This document shows positions 9,791 through 17,890 of a stretch of DNA of 64,000 nucleotides, in pieces. How positions within the stretch are numbered: the stretch's first letter is position 1; every line of letters starts with the position of its first letter. The notes beneath the pieces are model-generated. The model saw only the letters and a list, made by a program, of their open reading frames with translations, was not told where the DNA came from and searched no databases. Location: the NCBI GenBank assembly GCA_900317505.1, contig ONHB01000006.1, positions 29,653-93,652 on the forward strand. Reading direction: 5' to 3'. The position numbers and the translations under genes are program-made. Source of the stretch: an uncultured Lachnospiraceae bacterium (GTDB lineage Bacteria > Bacillota > Clostridia > Lachnospirales > Lachnospiraceae).

Positions 9791-9809
9791 AAACACATCA
9801 GAAAATCAA
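9781..9809 (-). promoter_or_regulatory. Promoter of the hydrogenase-gltX-helicase operon
   Basis: Minus strand TTGATT (9809-9804), 17 bases, CAAAAT (9786-9781) with an extended TGT before the -10. The -10 is weak, which fits a regulated promoter. Confidence 0.5.
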
Positions 9810-9821
9810 GACAGACAACAG

Positions 9822-9852
9822 AAAAACTGCCAGGCAGATTATGCCCGGCAGC
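9822..9852 (-). terminator. Intrinsic terminator after the zinc-ribbon/SHOCT gene
   Basis: Inverted repeat CTGCC-x-GGCA / TGCC-x-GGCAG (9827-9836, 9842-9851) with a 5-base loop, followed on the minus strand by T5. It separates this gene from the hydrogenase operon. Confidence 0.8.
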
Positions 9853-9901
9853 TATAACTTTTGTTGTTTCAAACCGTGAATACTGTCAAAAGCCTCTTTT
9901 A

Positions 9902-10591
9902 TTAGAAAATACTAACCAGCTTTTTCTTTTCTTCGATGTATTCTTCTTCACTCAGAATACCGTTGTCACGTAATACTTTTAACTTTTTGATCTTTGTCTC
10001 AAATTCTGACAGATCTTCTGCCATACCTGACAATGCAACAGTCGATACATCCTCATCATGTGCTACCGGTGTAGGAATAGATGCCGGAGCAGGTGCTACT
10101 GTAGGTGTAGGTGCTGAAGCTGCCGGTGCTGAAGCAGGTGCTGAACCACCACCGATCGGTGCAAGACCTTTCTGCTGACGAATACGGTCTGTCAAAGTCT
10201 CTGCTTTTGCCTTAGCATCCTGAATTGCTGCTGTAAATCCAGCCATATCATCTAAGTTGGGAAGATACAGATATCTCACAAATTTGGTTGCAGGATTTTC
10301 GATTGTAACCATCATTGCCTTTTTGCCGGAATATGTAGTCTCATCAACAGCTTTAACATTTAACAGATAATGAGATACATTGTCCACTCTTGTATTTAAT
10401 CCCTTCGGATTGTCAGACATAGGCAATCTTCCGCTGATTCGGAGATTAGATACAGCAACTCTCAAATCTTCGGCCTTGCCAATGAAACCTGCTTTAAAAG
10501 ACCATTCTTTCTGAAATATAATTTTTTCAAGTCGAATACACTGGTTACAAACTTCACCAGCTGATTCACCGCCACAGATTAAACATTTCAT
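9902..10591 (-). CDS. Zinc-ribbon and SHOCT domain protein
   Basis: 229 residues. It starts with a CxxC...CxxC zinc ribbon (CLIC, then CNQC, within the first 20 residues). A middle domain of about 110 residues follows, with strands such as KKAMMVTIENP. Next is an Ala/Pro-rich linker (about 145-180). It ends with a SHOCT-type motif (LRDNGILSEEEYIEEKKKL). SHOCT domains are short helical hairpins often at the end of oligomeric or membrane-linked proteins; no enzyme is implied. GGGAG 9 bases before the ATG supports the start. The gene stands alone between a strong promoter and its own terminator. Function unknown. Confidence 0.75.
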   Translation of the reverse strand: MKCLICGGESAGEVCNQCIRLEKIIFQKEWSFKAGFIGKAEDLRVAVSNLRISGRLPMSDNPKGLNTRVDNVSHYLLNVKAVDETTYSGKKAMMVTIENPATKFVRYLYLPNLDDMAGFTAAIQDAKAKAETLTDRIRQQKGLAPIGGGSAPASAPAASAPTPTVAPAPASIPTPVAHDEDVSTVALSGMAEDLSEFETKIKKLKVLRDNGILSEEEYIEEKKKLVSIF

Positions 10592-10665
10592 ACGTTTTCA
10601 CTCCCTATATCTAATATTTTAAAATCTAAAATAAATCGCTTTTTGTGGATTTATATACTACTTTT

Positions 10666-10694
10666 ATTATAAGCATGGAATAAAAATTTGTAAA
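10666..10694 (-). promoter_or_regulatory. Strong sigma-A promoter of the zinc-ribbon/SHOCT gene
   Basis: Minus strand TTTACA (10694-10689), exactly 17 bases, consensus TATAAT (10671-10666). Confidence 0.75.
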
Positions 10695-10780
10695 CAACAA
10701 AGTTAGATTATTTTGAAATATATCTGACAAATATATATTACTGTGTTAATTGTATCACATTTTCCGACTTTTAGGCAAGA

Positions 10781-10807
10781 ACCTGCAAATTCTTTCTGCA
10801 TACAATA
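10781..10807 (+). promoter_or_regulatory. Sporulation promoter (sigma-K or sigma-E type) of cotJABC
   Basis: AC at 10781-10782, 16 bases, then CATACAATA at 10799-10807. The -10 fits both sigma-E (CATACAAT) and sigma-K (CATANNNTA). The -35 fits sigma-K better; no sigma-E-like -35 is seen. In Bacillus subtilis cotJ is sigma-E controlled, so the assignment is open, but mother-cell expression is expected either way. Confidence 0.55.
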
Positions 10808-10834
10808 CCAATAAAACAAAAAGGAAATACGAAA

Positions 10835-11002
10835 ATGAAAGATTCTGATTTTTTACAAAATAAGACGGATTTTCCGGTAGGCATGGCCTATGTTCCCTGG
10901 CAGAAAATGGAACATATTTATGAAAATCTGGACGAAGCCTTTTCCATCGGCACCATTTTCCCTGAATTGAACAAACCCTTTGAAGGGAGGCGCCAGAAAT
11001 GA
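10835..11002 (+). CDS. cotJA: Spore coat-associated protein CotJA
   Basis: 55 residues, below the usual ORF size cut. The protein has the CotJA core GMAYVPWQ (16-23), a short helix, then GTIFPELNKPF (39-49). CotJA is a small coat protein made in the mother cell and needed with CotJC for assembly of the inner coat layer. AAGGA lies upstream of the ATG. The stop TGA overlaps the cotJB ATG region (ATGATG), so translation is coupled. Confidence 0.9.
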   Translation: MKDSDFLQNKTDFPVGMAYVPWQKMEHIYENLDEAFSIGTIFPELNKPFEGRRQK

Positions 11003-11292
11003 TGTATGCCAATTCTGTTTCATTTCCCAATAAAGGACGCAGACAGCAGCTTTTAAAAGAAATATCCATGGTTGATTTTGCCATCGTGGAGTTGACCGAA
11101 TATCTTGACACCCATCCCGATGATGAAGATGCTGTCTCCTATGTCAAACAATATATAGCCATTTTACGCAAGCTGAAAGAAGAATATGCTTCTTTATACG
11201 GTCCCTTAACGCTATATGATTCAACCTATTCCAAAAATACGGACTGGATATGGGCGAAAATGCCATTACCATGGGAAGGAGGTGCAAACTAA
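10999..11292 (+). CDS. cotJB: Spore coat protein CotJB
   Basis: 97 residues, a normal length. GGGAGG lies 8 bases before the first ATG; a second ATG follows directly, so the true start may be one codon later. It has the CotJB pattern: a helix with LLKEISMVDFAIVELTEYLDTHP, here split by none of the usual gaps, then YGPL and a C-terminal W-rich PLPWEGG. It is the middle gene of the coat operon, with no gap to cotJC beyond the stop codon. Its exact molecular role is unknown in the family. Confidence 0.9.
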   Translation: MMYANSVSFPNKGRRQQLLKEISMVDFAIVELTEYLDTHPDDEDAVSYVKQYIAILRKLKEEYASLYGPLTLYDSTYSKNTDWIWAKMPLPWEGGAN

Positions 11293-11901
11293 ATGTGGAA
11301 TTATGAAAAAAGACTGCAGTTTCCCATCAATATCACGACCCCCAATGCGGAAATTGCCAAAATCATCATCACGCAGTATGGCGGACCTGACGGAGAGCTT
11401 GGAGCATCCATGCGCTATTTGTCCCAGCGCTATACCATCCCTTATAAAGAGATTGCCGGACTGCTTACCGATATCGGTACAGAGGAGCTGGCACATTTTG
11501 AGATGATCGGTGCCATTGTCTACCAGCTGACCAAGGATCTGAGCATGGAAGATATTGAAAAACAGGGCTTTGCTCCCTATTATGTGGATCACACTCTGGC
11601 TCTCTGGCCGCAGGCTGCCGGTGGTATTCCGTTTAACGCCTGTGAATTTCAGTCAAAGGGCGACATCATTACAGATCTGACAGAAGATCTTGCTGCCGAG
11701 CAGAAAGCCCGCACAACCTACGACAATATCCTGCGGCTGGTAAAGGATCCTGAGGTCTGTGCCCCGATCCGCTTCTTGCGTGAAAGAGAAATCGTCCACT
11801 TCCAGCGTTTTGGTGAGGCCTTACGAAAGGTACAGGAAAGTCTGGATCCTGTCAACTTCTATCAGTTCAATCCGGAATTTGATAAAAGACCCGGAAAATA
11901 G
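11293..11901 (+). CDS. cotJC: Spore coat protein CotJC, manganese catalase family
   Basis: 202 residues. A four-helix manganese catalase-like fold is indicated by two E-x-x-H motifs (EELAH near 71 and REIVHF near 162) with further Glu residues at expected positions (AEQKAR). It may remove peroxide in the spore coat; whether CotJC is an active catalase varies in the literature as I recall. AGGAGG lies just upstream, inside the end of cotJB. The operon ends at the bidirectional terminator that follows. Confidence 0.92.
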   Translation: MWNYEKRLQFPINITTPNAEIAKIIITQYGGPDGELGASMRYLSQRYTIPYKEIAGLLTDIGTEELAHFEMIGAIVYQLTKDLSMEDIEKQGFAPYYVDHTLALWPQAAGGIPFNACEFQSKGDIITDLTEDLAAEQKARTTYDNILRLVKDPEVCAPIRFLREREIVHFQRFGEALRKVQESLDPVNFYQFNPEFDKRPGK

Positions 11902-11933
11902 ATCATTTCCGTAAATAACAGTTTATACAAATA

Positions 11934-11975
11934 AAAAAGAGGAAACAAAGGTTTATCCCTGCGTTTCCTCTTTTT
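11934..11975. terminator. Bidirectional terminator between cotJC and the ssrA-linked gene
   Basis: A 13-bp perfect stem (AAAAAGAGGAAAC with GTTTCCTCTTTTT) with a 16-base loop. T runs exist on both strands, so it can end cotJABC on the plus strand and the ssrA-hypothetical transcript on the minus strand. Confidence 0.85.
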
Positions 11976-11978
11976 ATT

Positions 11979-12335
11979 TCAGATCTCTATAAGCTCAAGC
12001 TCCGGAATCTCATATTCCTTTTTGGATTTGATCGTCTCTACCGGATAAGATACCTCTTCCAAAATGTCAATATCGGAAATCCATGACATCATACCCTTGT
12101 TTTTTAAAAGATACTGTACCTTTCCGTAATAGATCGTGTTAGGAAAATTGTTTTTCCCTCTGCGGTTATTGCGGCTTCTTTTGCTCTGATTTTCTGCATG
12201 CTGGACAGCGGCAGCATACAATTTACGCTGCTGCGTGGCATAATCGGATGAACTGACTACAGCAAGACTGTTTTTGGATATGATATAGATCGTATGATCT
12301 GCACTTTTTTTGTTGATGTAATCTAAAACCTTCAC
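11979..12335 (-). CDS. Hypothetical small basic protein downstream of tmRNA
   Basis: 118 residues, GTG start with GAGGAG about 8 bases upstream. I do not recognise a family. Seen: an N-terminal part with IYIISKNSLAVVSSSDYA that could form strands, a very basic stretch near residues 50-62 (SKRSRNNRRGKNN), then SWISDIDILEEVSYP and an acidic end. The basic patch could bind nucleic acid, which is a guess. It begins 32 bases after the mature 3' end of tmRNA with no terminator or promoter between, so it is probably on the ssrA transcript. Confidence 0.6.
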   Translation of the reverse strand: MKVLDYINKKSADHTIYIISKNSLAVVSSSDYATQQRKLYAAAVQHAENQSKRSRNNRRGKNNFPNTIYYGKVQYLLKNKGMMSWISDIDILEEVSYPVETIKSKKEYEIPELELIEI

Positions 12336-12366
12336 GCTGCATTCTCCTCATTTGTATCATTTAAAG

Positions 12367-12704
12367 TGGACCAGACGGGAGTCGAACCCGTGTCCAAAAG
12401 CCTATTCCCTGTCCTTCTACTATCATAGTCTGTTATTTGACATTCCCTCCGTCAAACGGGAACAAACACCCTTTTGATTTTGGTAGCTTCATAATACGCC
12501 CACAGCCTCAAAGCTTTGACTGAGTCGTTTCCTACATAGTCGATGCCCGGGTCTTAAAGTGTAGGTGCCCTAAGTCGGACAGCTGCCAATTAGGCAGCGT
12601 ATGCTAAATTTTCTTCAGCGTTTATATTTATTTTTGCCATTTGACGCATTGCATGCGGATAGCTTCTCCAGCTGCAAAACCCCTGTCGAAACCTTTACTG
12701 GCCC
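12367..12704 (-). ncRNA. ssrA: Transfer-messenger RNA (tmRNA)
   Basis: The minus strand starts with GGGCCAG (12704-12698) and ends with CTGGTCC plus the discriminator A (12368-12367); the two ends pair over 7 bp like a tRNA acceptor stem, with one G-U pair. CCA is not encoded. The T-arm (GGGTTCGACTCCC) and the early AGTAAAGGTTTCGACAGG segment are typical of tmRNA. The tag frame runs from GCA at 12637 to TAA at 12590 and encodes AKININAEENLAYAA, ending in the usual proteolysis signal. With SmpB, encoded just upstream, it frees stalled ribosomes. It has its own promoter and no obvious terminator of its own. Confidence 0.97.
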
Positions 12705-12738
12705 GTATGGTGAGTTGTACACAACCTTGCGTTTTTAA

Positions 12739-12767
12739 AATATAACGTAATTTGCATGACAAGTCAA
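12739..12767 (-). promoter_or_regulatory. Promoter of ssrA
   Basis: Minus strand TTGACT (12767-12762), 17 bases, TATATT (12744-12739). It predicts a 5' leader of about 28 bases, to be removed by RNase P. Confidence 0.75.
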
Positions 12768-12824
12768 CCGGTTTGTCTGCTAAAAGCAATAAGTTTATAA
12801 TTATTTTATCATGTAAACAAAATA

Positions 12825-12854
12825 TTGCAACGAAAGTGACGAAATCTGTTGCAA
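12825..12854 (-). terminator. Weak terminator after smpB
   Basis: TTGCAAC/GTTGCAA inverted repeat (7 bp, 16-base loop) just after the smpB stop, followed by an AT-rich stretch with only a broken T run. Confidence 0.4.
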
Positions 12855-12858
12855 AGCT

Positions 12859-13323
12859 TTACAGATTGCGGATCTTAAACTCCCTCTCCGTCTCTCTTCT
12901 TAAGTCTTTTTTGGCAATATCCTCTCTCTTGTCGTAGAGCTTTTTACCTCTGGCAAGGCCAATCTCCACCTTCGCCTTTCCATCCTTGAAATAAACCTGC
13001 AACGGCACGATGGTATAGCCTTTTTCACTCATTTTCCCATCCAGCTTGCGGATCTCTTCTTTGTGGAGCAGAAGCTTTTTAATACGCAGAGGATCCTTAT
13101 TGAATATATTTCCCTTTTCATAGGGGCTGATATTCATTCCATAAATAAATGCTTCTCCATTTTCAATTCTTACAAAGCCCTCTTTGATGCTGCACTTTCC
13201 CATACGCAGGGACTTTACCTCTGTACCGTGCAGCTCAATTCCGGCCTCGTATTTATCATCGATAAAAAAATCATGGTATGCCTTTTTATTGTTGGCTACC
13301 AGTTTCATTGTTTCTCTTGCCAT
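12859..13323 (-). CDS. smpB: SsrA-binding protein SmpB
   Basis: 154 residues, the usual size. It binds tmRNA and the empty decoding centre to start trans-translation. The protein shows the typical N-terminus ([15 protein letters not shown]), [13 protein letters not shown], and the C-terminal [13 protein letters not shown] followed by a basic tail that enters the mRNA channel. Its start overlaps the rnr stop by one base (TAATG), so the two are coupled. It lies directly upstream of ssrA. Confidence 0.97.
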   Translation of the reverse strand: MARETMKLVANNKKAYHDFFIDDKYEAGIELHGTEVKSLRMGKCSIKEGFVRIENGEAFIYGMNISPYEKGNIFNKDPLRIKKLLLHKEEIRKLDGKMSEKGYTIVPLQVYFKDGKAKVEIGLARGKKLYDKREDIAKKDLRRETEREFKIRNL

Positions 13324-15452
13324 TATGCTTCCTCCGTTTCATCCAGCATAAAATCAATCGTATTGGAAACGTAATCCACGTCATGAACCGTTACCTGCAC
13401 CGTCTGTCCGAGCTTAAAGGTCCGGTTGGTCTTTTCTCCATATATTTCATACTGGTTTTCATCAAAGATATAATAATCTCCGGGAATTTTGGAAATATGG
13501 ATCAGTCCTTCAACCGTATTTGGCAGTTCGACATAAATGCCCCATGCAGTCACACCTGAAATGACACCGGTAAAATGCTCTCCAATGCGGTCTGCCATAT
13601 ACTGGGCCTTTTTGCATTTTTCCGTTTCGCGCTCTGCCTCATCGGCCCTACGTTCCAACTCCGAGGATTTTTTGCAGACATTGTCCAAAATACTGCGGTA
13701 ATGCTCCATCTTATCTTCTGTCAGACGTCCACGCAGGTAGTCTTTGATGATCCTGTGGATCTGTAAATCGGGATACCGGCGGATCGGTGATGTAAAATGA
13801 CAGTAATACTGGCATGCCAGTCCAAAATGTCCGGTACAGTCCGGAGAATATCTCGCCTGCTTCATGCTCCGCAAGGTCAGTCTGCTGATAAGCCCTTCCT
13901 CATCCGTGCCCTCAATAGATGCCAACAGCTTTTGAAGCTCTTTGGGATGAACCTCTTCTGCCGAGGTCTTTAAACGATAACCAAAATTGGAGATAAAAAG
14001 TGCAAGCTTTTTGATCTTTTCCGGATCCGGTGCCTCATGTGTACGATATACAAACGGAGCTTCCAGCCAGTAAAAATGTGCAGCCACCGTCTCATTGGCG
14101 ATCAGCATGAAGTCTTCGATCAGTCTGGTTGCAACATTTCTTTCATAGGGCTTGATATCGGTTGGCTTACCATTGGCATCCAGTATGATCTTGCTTTCCT
14201 GAAAATCAAAATCAATGGAGCCGCGTTTTTTCCTGCGCTCACGTAAAATCCCGGCAAGCTCTGCCATCTGCTCGAACATACCGACAAGCTCTTTGTATTC
14301 GGCACAACATGCCTCATCGTGTGTCTCCAAGATCTTGGCAACAACAGAATAGCTCATGCGCCGGTTGACATTGATCACGGTCTCAGCAATCCGGTAATCT
14401 ACAACCTCGCCCTTTTCATTGATATCCATCAGGCAGCTCTGGGCTAACCGGTCTTCCTTTTCATTGAGGGAACAGATGCCGTTTGACAGCGTATGTGGCA
14501 GCATCGGGATCACCCGGTCTACCAGATAGACACTGGTTCCTCTCTTTAAGGCTTCCTTATCCAGTGCAGAATTTTCCTGCACATAATTGGAAACATCGGC
14601 GATATGCACGCCCAGATGATATCCATTTTCATCCATGGTAAGGCTCACGGCATCATCCAGATCCTTGGCATCCTCACCATCGATGGTAACCATCATGACG
14701 TCTCTTAGATCCAGCCTTCCTTCTCTGTCAGCCTCTGATACATCCCTGGACGCCCGCTCAGCCTGCTTAAGCTGCTTTTCCGTAAATTCCATAGGCAGGT
14801 CAAAGCCCTTTACTATCGATAAGATATCCACACCCGGATCATTGATATGTCCGAGGATCTCTGTAATAATACCTTCCGGATTTTTATCAGGACCGCCGTA
14901 GCTTGTCAGTCTGACAACGACCTTATGCCCGTCCACGGCACCGTTTGTATGCTCTTTTGCAATAAAAATATCCTGTGCCATCTTGGTATTGTCCGGTATG
15001 ACAAATCCAAAATTTTTGCTTTTCTGATAGGTTCCGACAACCGTTTCAATCGATCTGCATACAATGCTTACAACCTCTGCTTCCTGTCGCTTTCCTCTCT
15101 GTCCGGGCAGTAAGCGTATGCTGACTGTATCCTGATGAAAGGCCCCGTTTACCCTGTTTTCGGGAATATAATAATCCTCTGTGGAGCCCTCCACTTCGAC
15201 AAAGCCAAAGCCCTTTGCGTTGGATATAAAGGTACCGGTCAAGACCTTTTGTTCGGGCTTTATATATCTTCCACGCTTTGTGATCTGCAGTCTGTTTTCC
15301 GATAAAAGCTCCTCAAGTGCTCTTTTAAATTCCGGTCTGTCCTCGGATGAGACCTGCAGCATGATCGCAAGCTCTTTTTCCTTCATCGGAACATAAAATT
15401 CACTCAGAACAAACTGTTCAATATTGTTTTTTCTTTCTTCAAAACTTTTCAT
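13323..15452 (-). CDS. rnr: Ribonuclease R
   Basis: 709 residues. A processive 3'-5' exoribonuclease that degrades structured RNA and takes part in trans-translation quality control. Order: N-terminal helix-turn-helix (1-60), cold-shock type domains ([17 protein letters not shown], then [13 protein letters not shown]), the RNB catalytic domain with [12 protein letters not shown] (active-site Asp cluster), and a C-terminal S1 domain ([21 protein letters not shown]). It sits in the secG-rnr-smpB cluster found in many Firmicutes. A terminator-like hairpin between secG and rnr may tune expression. The ribosome site (GTAGG) is weak. Confidence 0.96.
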   Translation of the reverse strand: MKSFEERKNNIEQFVLSEFYVPMKEKELAIMLQVSSEDRPEFKRALEELLSENRLQITKRGRYIKPEQKVLTGTFISNAKGFGFVEVEGSTEDYYIPENRVNGAFHQDTVSIRLLPGQRGKRQEAEVVSIVCRSIETVVGTYQKSKNFGFVIPDNTKMAQDIFIAKEHTNGAVDGHKVVVRLTSYGGPDKNPEGIITEILGHINDPGVDILSIVKGFDLPMEFTEKQLKQAERASRDVSEADREGRLDLRDVMMVTIDGEDAKDLDDAVSLTMDENGYHLGVHIADVSNYVQENSALDKEALKRGTSVYLVDRVIPMLPHTLSNGICSLNEKEDRLAQSCLMDINEKGEVVDYRIAETVINVNRRMSYSVVAKILETHDEACCAEYKELVGMFEQMAELAGILRERRKKRGSIDFDFQESKIILDANGKPTDIKPYERNVATRLIEDFMLIANETVAAHFYWLEAPFVYRTHEAPDPEKIKKLALFISNFGYRLKTSAEEVHPKELQKLLASIEGTDEEGLISRLTLRSMKQARYSPDCTGHFGLACQYYCHFTSPIRRYPDLQIHRIIKDYLRGRLTEDKMEHYRSILDNVCKKSSELERRADEAERETEKCKKAQYMADRIGEHFTGVISGVTAWGIYVELPNTVEGLIHISKIPGDYYIFDENQYEIYGEKTNRTFKLGQTVQVTVHDVDYVSNTIDFMLDETEEA

Positions 15453-15468
15453 TGTAATTTACCTACAT

Positions 15469-15498
15469 AAAAAAGCACCCTTTGCAAAGAGTGCTTTT
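15469..15498 (-). terminator. Terminator or attenuator between secG and rnr
   Basis: On the minus strand GCACTCTTT-GC-AAAGGGTGC pairs over its length with one U-G pair, followed by T6. It would stop most secG transcripts before rnr. Confidence 0.65.
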
Positions 15499-15505
15499 GT
15501 CTCAT

Positions 15506-15745
15506 CTAAAACAGGTTTAAATTTAAAACAACTGAGAAAACAATAAATAACACAACCGAAATCGTGGTGCTGATAACTAACTTACCTTCCTTCGACCGGC
15601 TCTTGTTTTTGGTCCAGTAGCTGTCATTGCCACCGCCAATAGCTCCCAGTCCCTGTGACTTGCCTTCTTGCATTAATACAACAACTAATAAAAATATACA
15701 ATCTAAAATATAAATAACAGTCAAAGTTAATCTTAACGCGCTCAT
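15506..15745 (-). CDS. secG: Preprotein translocase subunit SecG
   Basis: 79 residues with two membrane segments (about 4-24 and 56-76) joined by a Gly-rich loop (LMQEGKSQGLGAIGGGNDSYW), the SecG hallmark. It is part of the SecYEG channel and aids SecA-driven export. AAGGAGG lies 7 bases before the ATG. It has its own promoter. Confidence 0.95.
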   Translation of the reverse strand: MSALRLTLTVIYILDCIFLLVVVLMQEGKSQGLGAIGGGNDSYWTKNKSRSKEGKLVISTTISVVLFIVFSVVLNLNLF

Positions 15746-15775
15746 CGATTGACCTCCTTACGCAATACAAGCATT

Positions 15776-15804
15776 ATAATAGCATATTTTATTGAGAATT
15801 TCAA
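15776..15804 (-). promoter_or_regulatory. Promoter of secG
   Basis: Minus strand TTGAAA (15804-15799), 17 bases, TATTAT (15781-15776), with an extended TGC before the -10. Confidence 0.6.
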
Positions 15805-15816
15805 GTCGCAAAATAT

Positions 15817-16290
15817 TTAATAAGTGACCCGGTTCATGAAGCGCTCCCATTCCATAACTGTACCGCTGCAGGTAATGTCAATCCAATATGTATCGTCTTC
15901 ATTAAGATCGATACCAATCTGATACTTCTTTTCGTCCTGTGTCTCTGATACTGCCACCACGTCATACAACGGAACGTCCTTGCACTTTTTTAAAATCCGG
16001 TCAATATCCGTAAGGACAACCGTCTCATCCGGTTTTTCCTTTAAAAGCTTTCCGTTGGCATCATAGTATTTGAAGCCCTCCTTGACCATACCGGTAACTG
16101 CACCGTTTAAAAACCGCATATTGGCAATATCGACAAAACGATCCACACATTCTTCATTATTGGGATTTGTCCCCTTTACGATCAATCCTTTTAATACAAG
16201 CGTGACCGTCTCCTTTGTCAGCTCTACGTCCATAATACTGACTTCTTCAAAATTAAAATATCTTAAATTATCTTTTGTTTCGAATCTCAT
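15817..16290 (-). CDS. Hypothetical protein, 157 residues
   Basis: I do not recognise this family. It is soluble, without signal or membrane segments. A strand-rich first half (VTLVLKGLIVKGTNP, FLNGAVTGMVKEGFKYYDANGK) suggests a small beta fold; the middle has VVLTDIDRILKKC and the end IGIDLNEDDTYWIDITCSGTVMEWERF. The first ATG has only a weak purine-rich stretch upstream (AAAGAAAGAAG); an internal Met at residue 20 is an alternative start. About 258 bases of AT-rich DNA separate it from spoIVB upstream; that spacer contains many -10-like boxes but no promoter I would commit to. Confidence 0.55.
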   Translation of the reverse strand: MRFETKDNLRYFNFEEVSIMDVELTKETVTLVLKGLIVKGTNPNNEECVDRFVDIANMRFLNGAVTGMVKEGFKYYDANGKLLKEKPDETVVLTDIDRILKKCKDVPLYDVVAVSETQDEKKYQIGIDLNEDDTYWIDITCSGTVMEWERFMNRVTY

Positions 16291-16548
16291 ATTGTATATG
16301 CTTCTTTCTTTTTATATTTTATTATCTTTTCTTTTTGATAATGTCTTTATTATAGTTTTCTTTTATATTTTCCCTTTACATTTTCCTATACAGATTAAAT
16401 TTTCACCTTATCAATCCACTTTATAATACTATCTGTTCATAAATGTAAAAATCAGTATAAGCTGCTCTGTTTTGTAGTTTAACATAATTTGAAATCTTAT
16501 CCAATTAATTTTTTATGAACTATATGCAATAAATTTTTCGCCAGTTTT

Positions 16549-17808
16549 TTATGAATTCTGTGCCAGCATATTTTCAATAAAAATACCATAGCCTTTTGTA
16601 GGATCGTTGACAAATACGTGTGTCACGGCACCGATCAGCTTTCCGTCCTGAAGAATGGGACTTCCGCTCATTCCCTGAATAATTCCTCCTGTTTTTTCGA
16701 TCAGCTCAGGATCCGTCACTTTCAGTATCAGTCCTCTGTTACCATCACTCTGACTGTAGTCAATACTGACAATTTCGACATCATACAAATCCCATTCATT
16801 TCCGGACATCATGGCTATTTCTGCATCACCGGTATGAATATCCTGCTTTAAGGCAATGGGATATTTATCCACACAGGAAAAATCCACCACAGTTTCATCC
16901 GGCAGTGCCTTTCCATAGATTCCGTTTGCGGTATTGGATTCAATCGAACCGATCTTTGCCGAATCTAAAAATCGGATCACACCGGAAATTTCACCGGGAT
17001 CTCCGGTCATTCCTTTTTTTACGCCAACAATCTCTGTCTCATACAAACCGCCATAATCAATATCCAGAAGCTTTGCCGTATCAATATCATTAATGCCATG
17101 ACCAAGCGCCCCAAAATCTCCGTCCTCAGTCACATAGGTAAGCGTACCAATACCCTGTGCCGAATCACGGATCCATACACCGATCTGGTACTCTCCTTCC
17201 AAATTCTGGATAGGAACGATCTGTACCTGACTGATCTCGCCATTTCTCTGAATGGTCAAAAGAGTGGGCTCACCATTGGATTCCCGGATCATCTGGATCA
17301 CTTCACCCTTTAAAGCGACATCTGTGCCGTTGATCTTTAAAATATAGTCTCCGGGCTGTAAAATATGACTGCTCGGACATGCCTCCGTTGTCGGTGTCGT
17401 CTTTACATTTCCAAGTCCCGCTACAAGCACGCCTTCCGATTTGACATAAATTCCAACCGGACAGCCGACCGGATAGACATACTGCTCCTCTACGACCTCC
17501 AGCCGGATCTCCTTTAACGGAACAACCCCAAACAATTTGATATTCCATGTATACAGACCGGAAGCCTCTTCTGTCAAAGTATCAGCAGCCGGAAGCTTTT
17601 TCTGCCCATTTCCAAAGGTTTCCACGACATCCTCTTTTTCACGGATCTCACCCGTAACCGGAAGCGCAAAGTTAATTTCCTCTTTTTCGCCCTTTTTTAC
17701 ATAGATCACATCCGGAATCTGTCTGTAAAACAGCATTTCAAATGTGATAATTCCCAGACATATGGACAAAATAAAAGCCGTATATAAACAAATTTTATAT
17801 TTTTTCAT
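16549..17808 (-). CDS. spoIVB: SpoIVB peptidase, sporulation signalling serine protease
   Basis: 419 residues from the ATG at 17808 (AGGTGG just upstream); a longer frame to 17829 has no site. SpoIVB is made in the forespore, crosses to the intermembrane space and triggers pro-sigma-K processing by SpoIVFB. Seen: an N-terminal membrane anchor (5-25), a PDZ-like region near 125-195 (LQPGDYILKINGTDV), then the S55 peptidase part with the His in GALGHGIND and the active Ser in GMSGSPI. The recN terminator ends only 25 bases upstream, leaving little room for a separate sigma-G promoter; I could not assign one. No spoIVFB is in the window. Confidence 0.95.
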   Translation of the reverse strand: MKKYKICLYTAFILSICLGIITFEMLFYRQIPDVIYVKKGEKEEINFALPVTGEIREKEDVVETFGNGQKKLPAADTLTEEASGLYTWNIKLFGVVPLKEIRLEVVEEQYVYPVGCPVGIYVKSEGVLVAGLGNVKTTPTTEACPSSHILQPGDYILKINGTDVALKGEVIQMIRESNGEPTLLTIQRNGEISQVQIVPIQNLEGEYQIGVWIRDSAQGIGTLTYVTEDGDFGALGHGINDIDTAKLLDIDYGGLYETEIVGVKKGMTGDPGEISGVIRFLDSAKIGSIESNTANGIYGKALPDETVVDFSCVDKYPIALKQDIHTGDAEIAMMSGNEWDLYDVEIVSIDYSQSDGNRGLILKVTDPELIEKTGGIIQGMSGSPILQDGKLIGAVTHVFVNDPTKGYGIFIENMLAQNS

Positions 17809-17832
17809 AATCCACCTCATATCAGACAAAAC

Positions 17833-17863
17833 AAAAAAAGAAGGAGTGTTATTCTCCTTCTTT
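17833..17863 (-). terminator. Intrinsic terminator between recN and spoIVB
   Basis: Perfect 10-bp stem AAAGAAGGAG/CTCCTTCTTT (17837-17846, 17854-17863), 7-base loop, T7 on the minus strand. Confidence 0.85.
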
Positions 17864-17890
17864 AGTGTTTCAATGTTTCGATTTTTTACT

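Noticed and set aside
9757..9900. T-box leader for gltX
   Set aside because: No T-box sequence or antiterminator fold lies before the hydrogenase-gltX operon; gltX itself has no leader.
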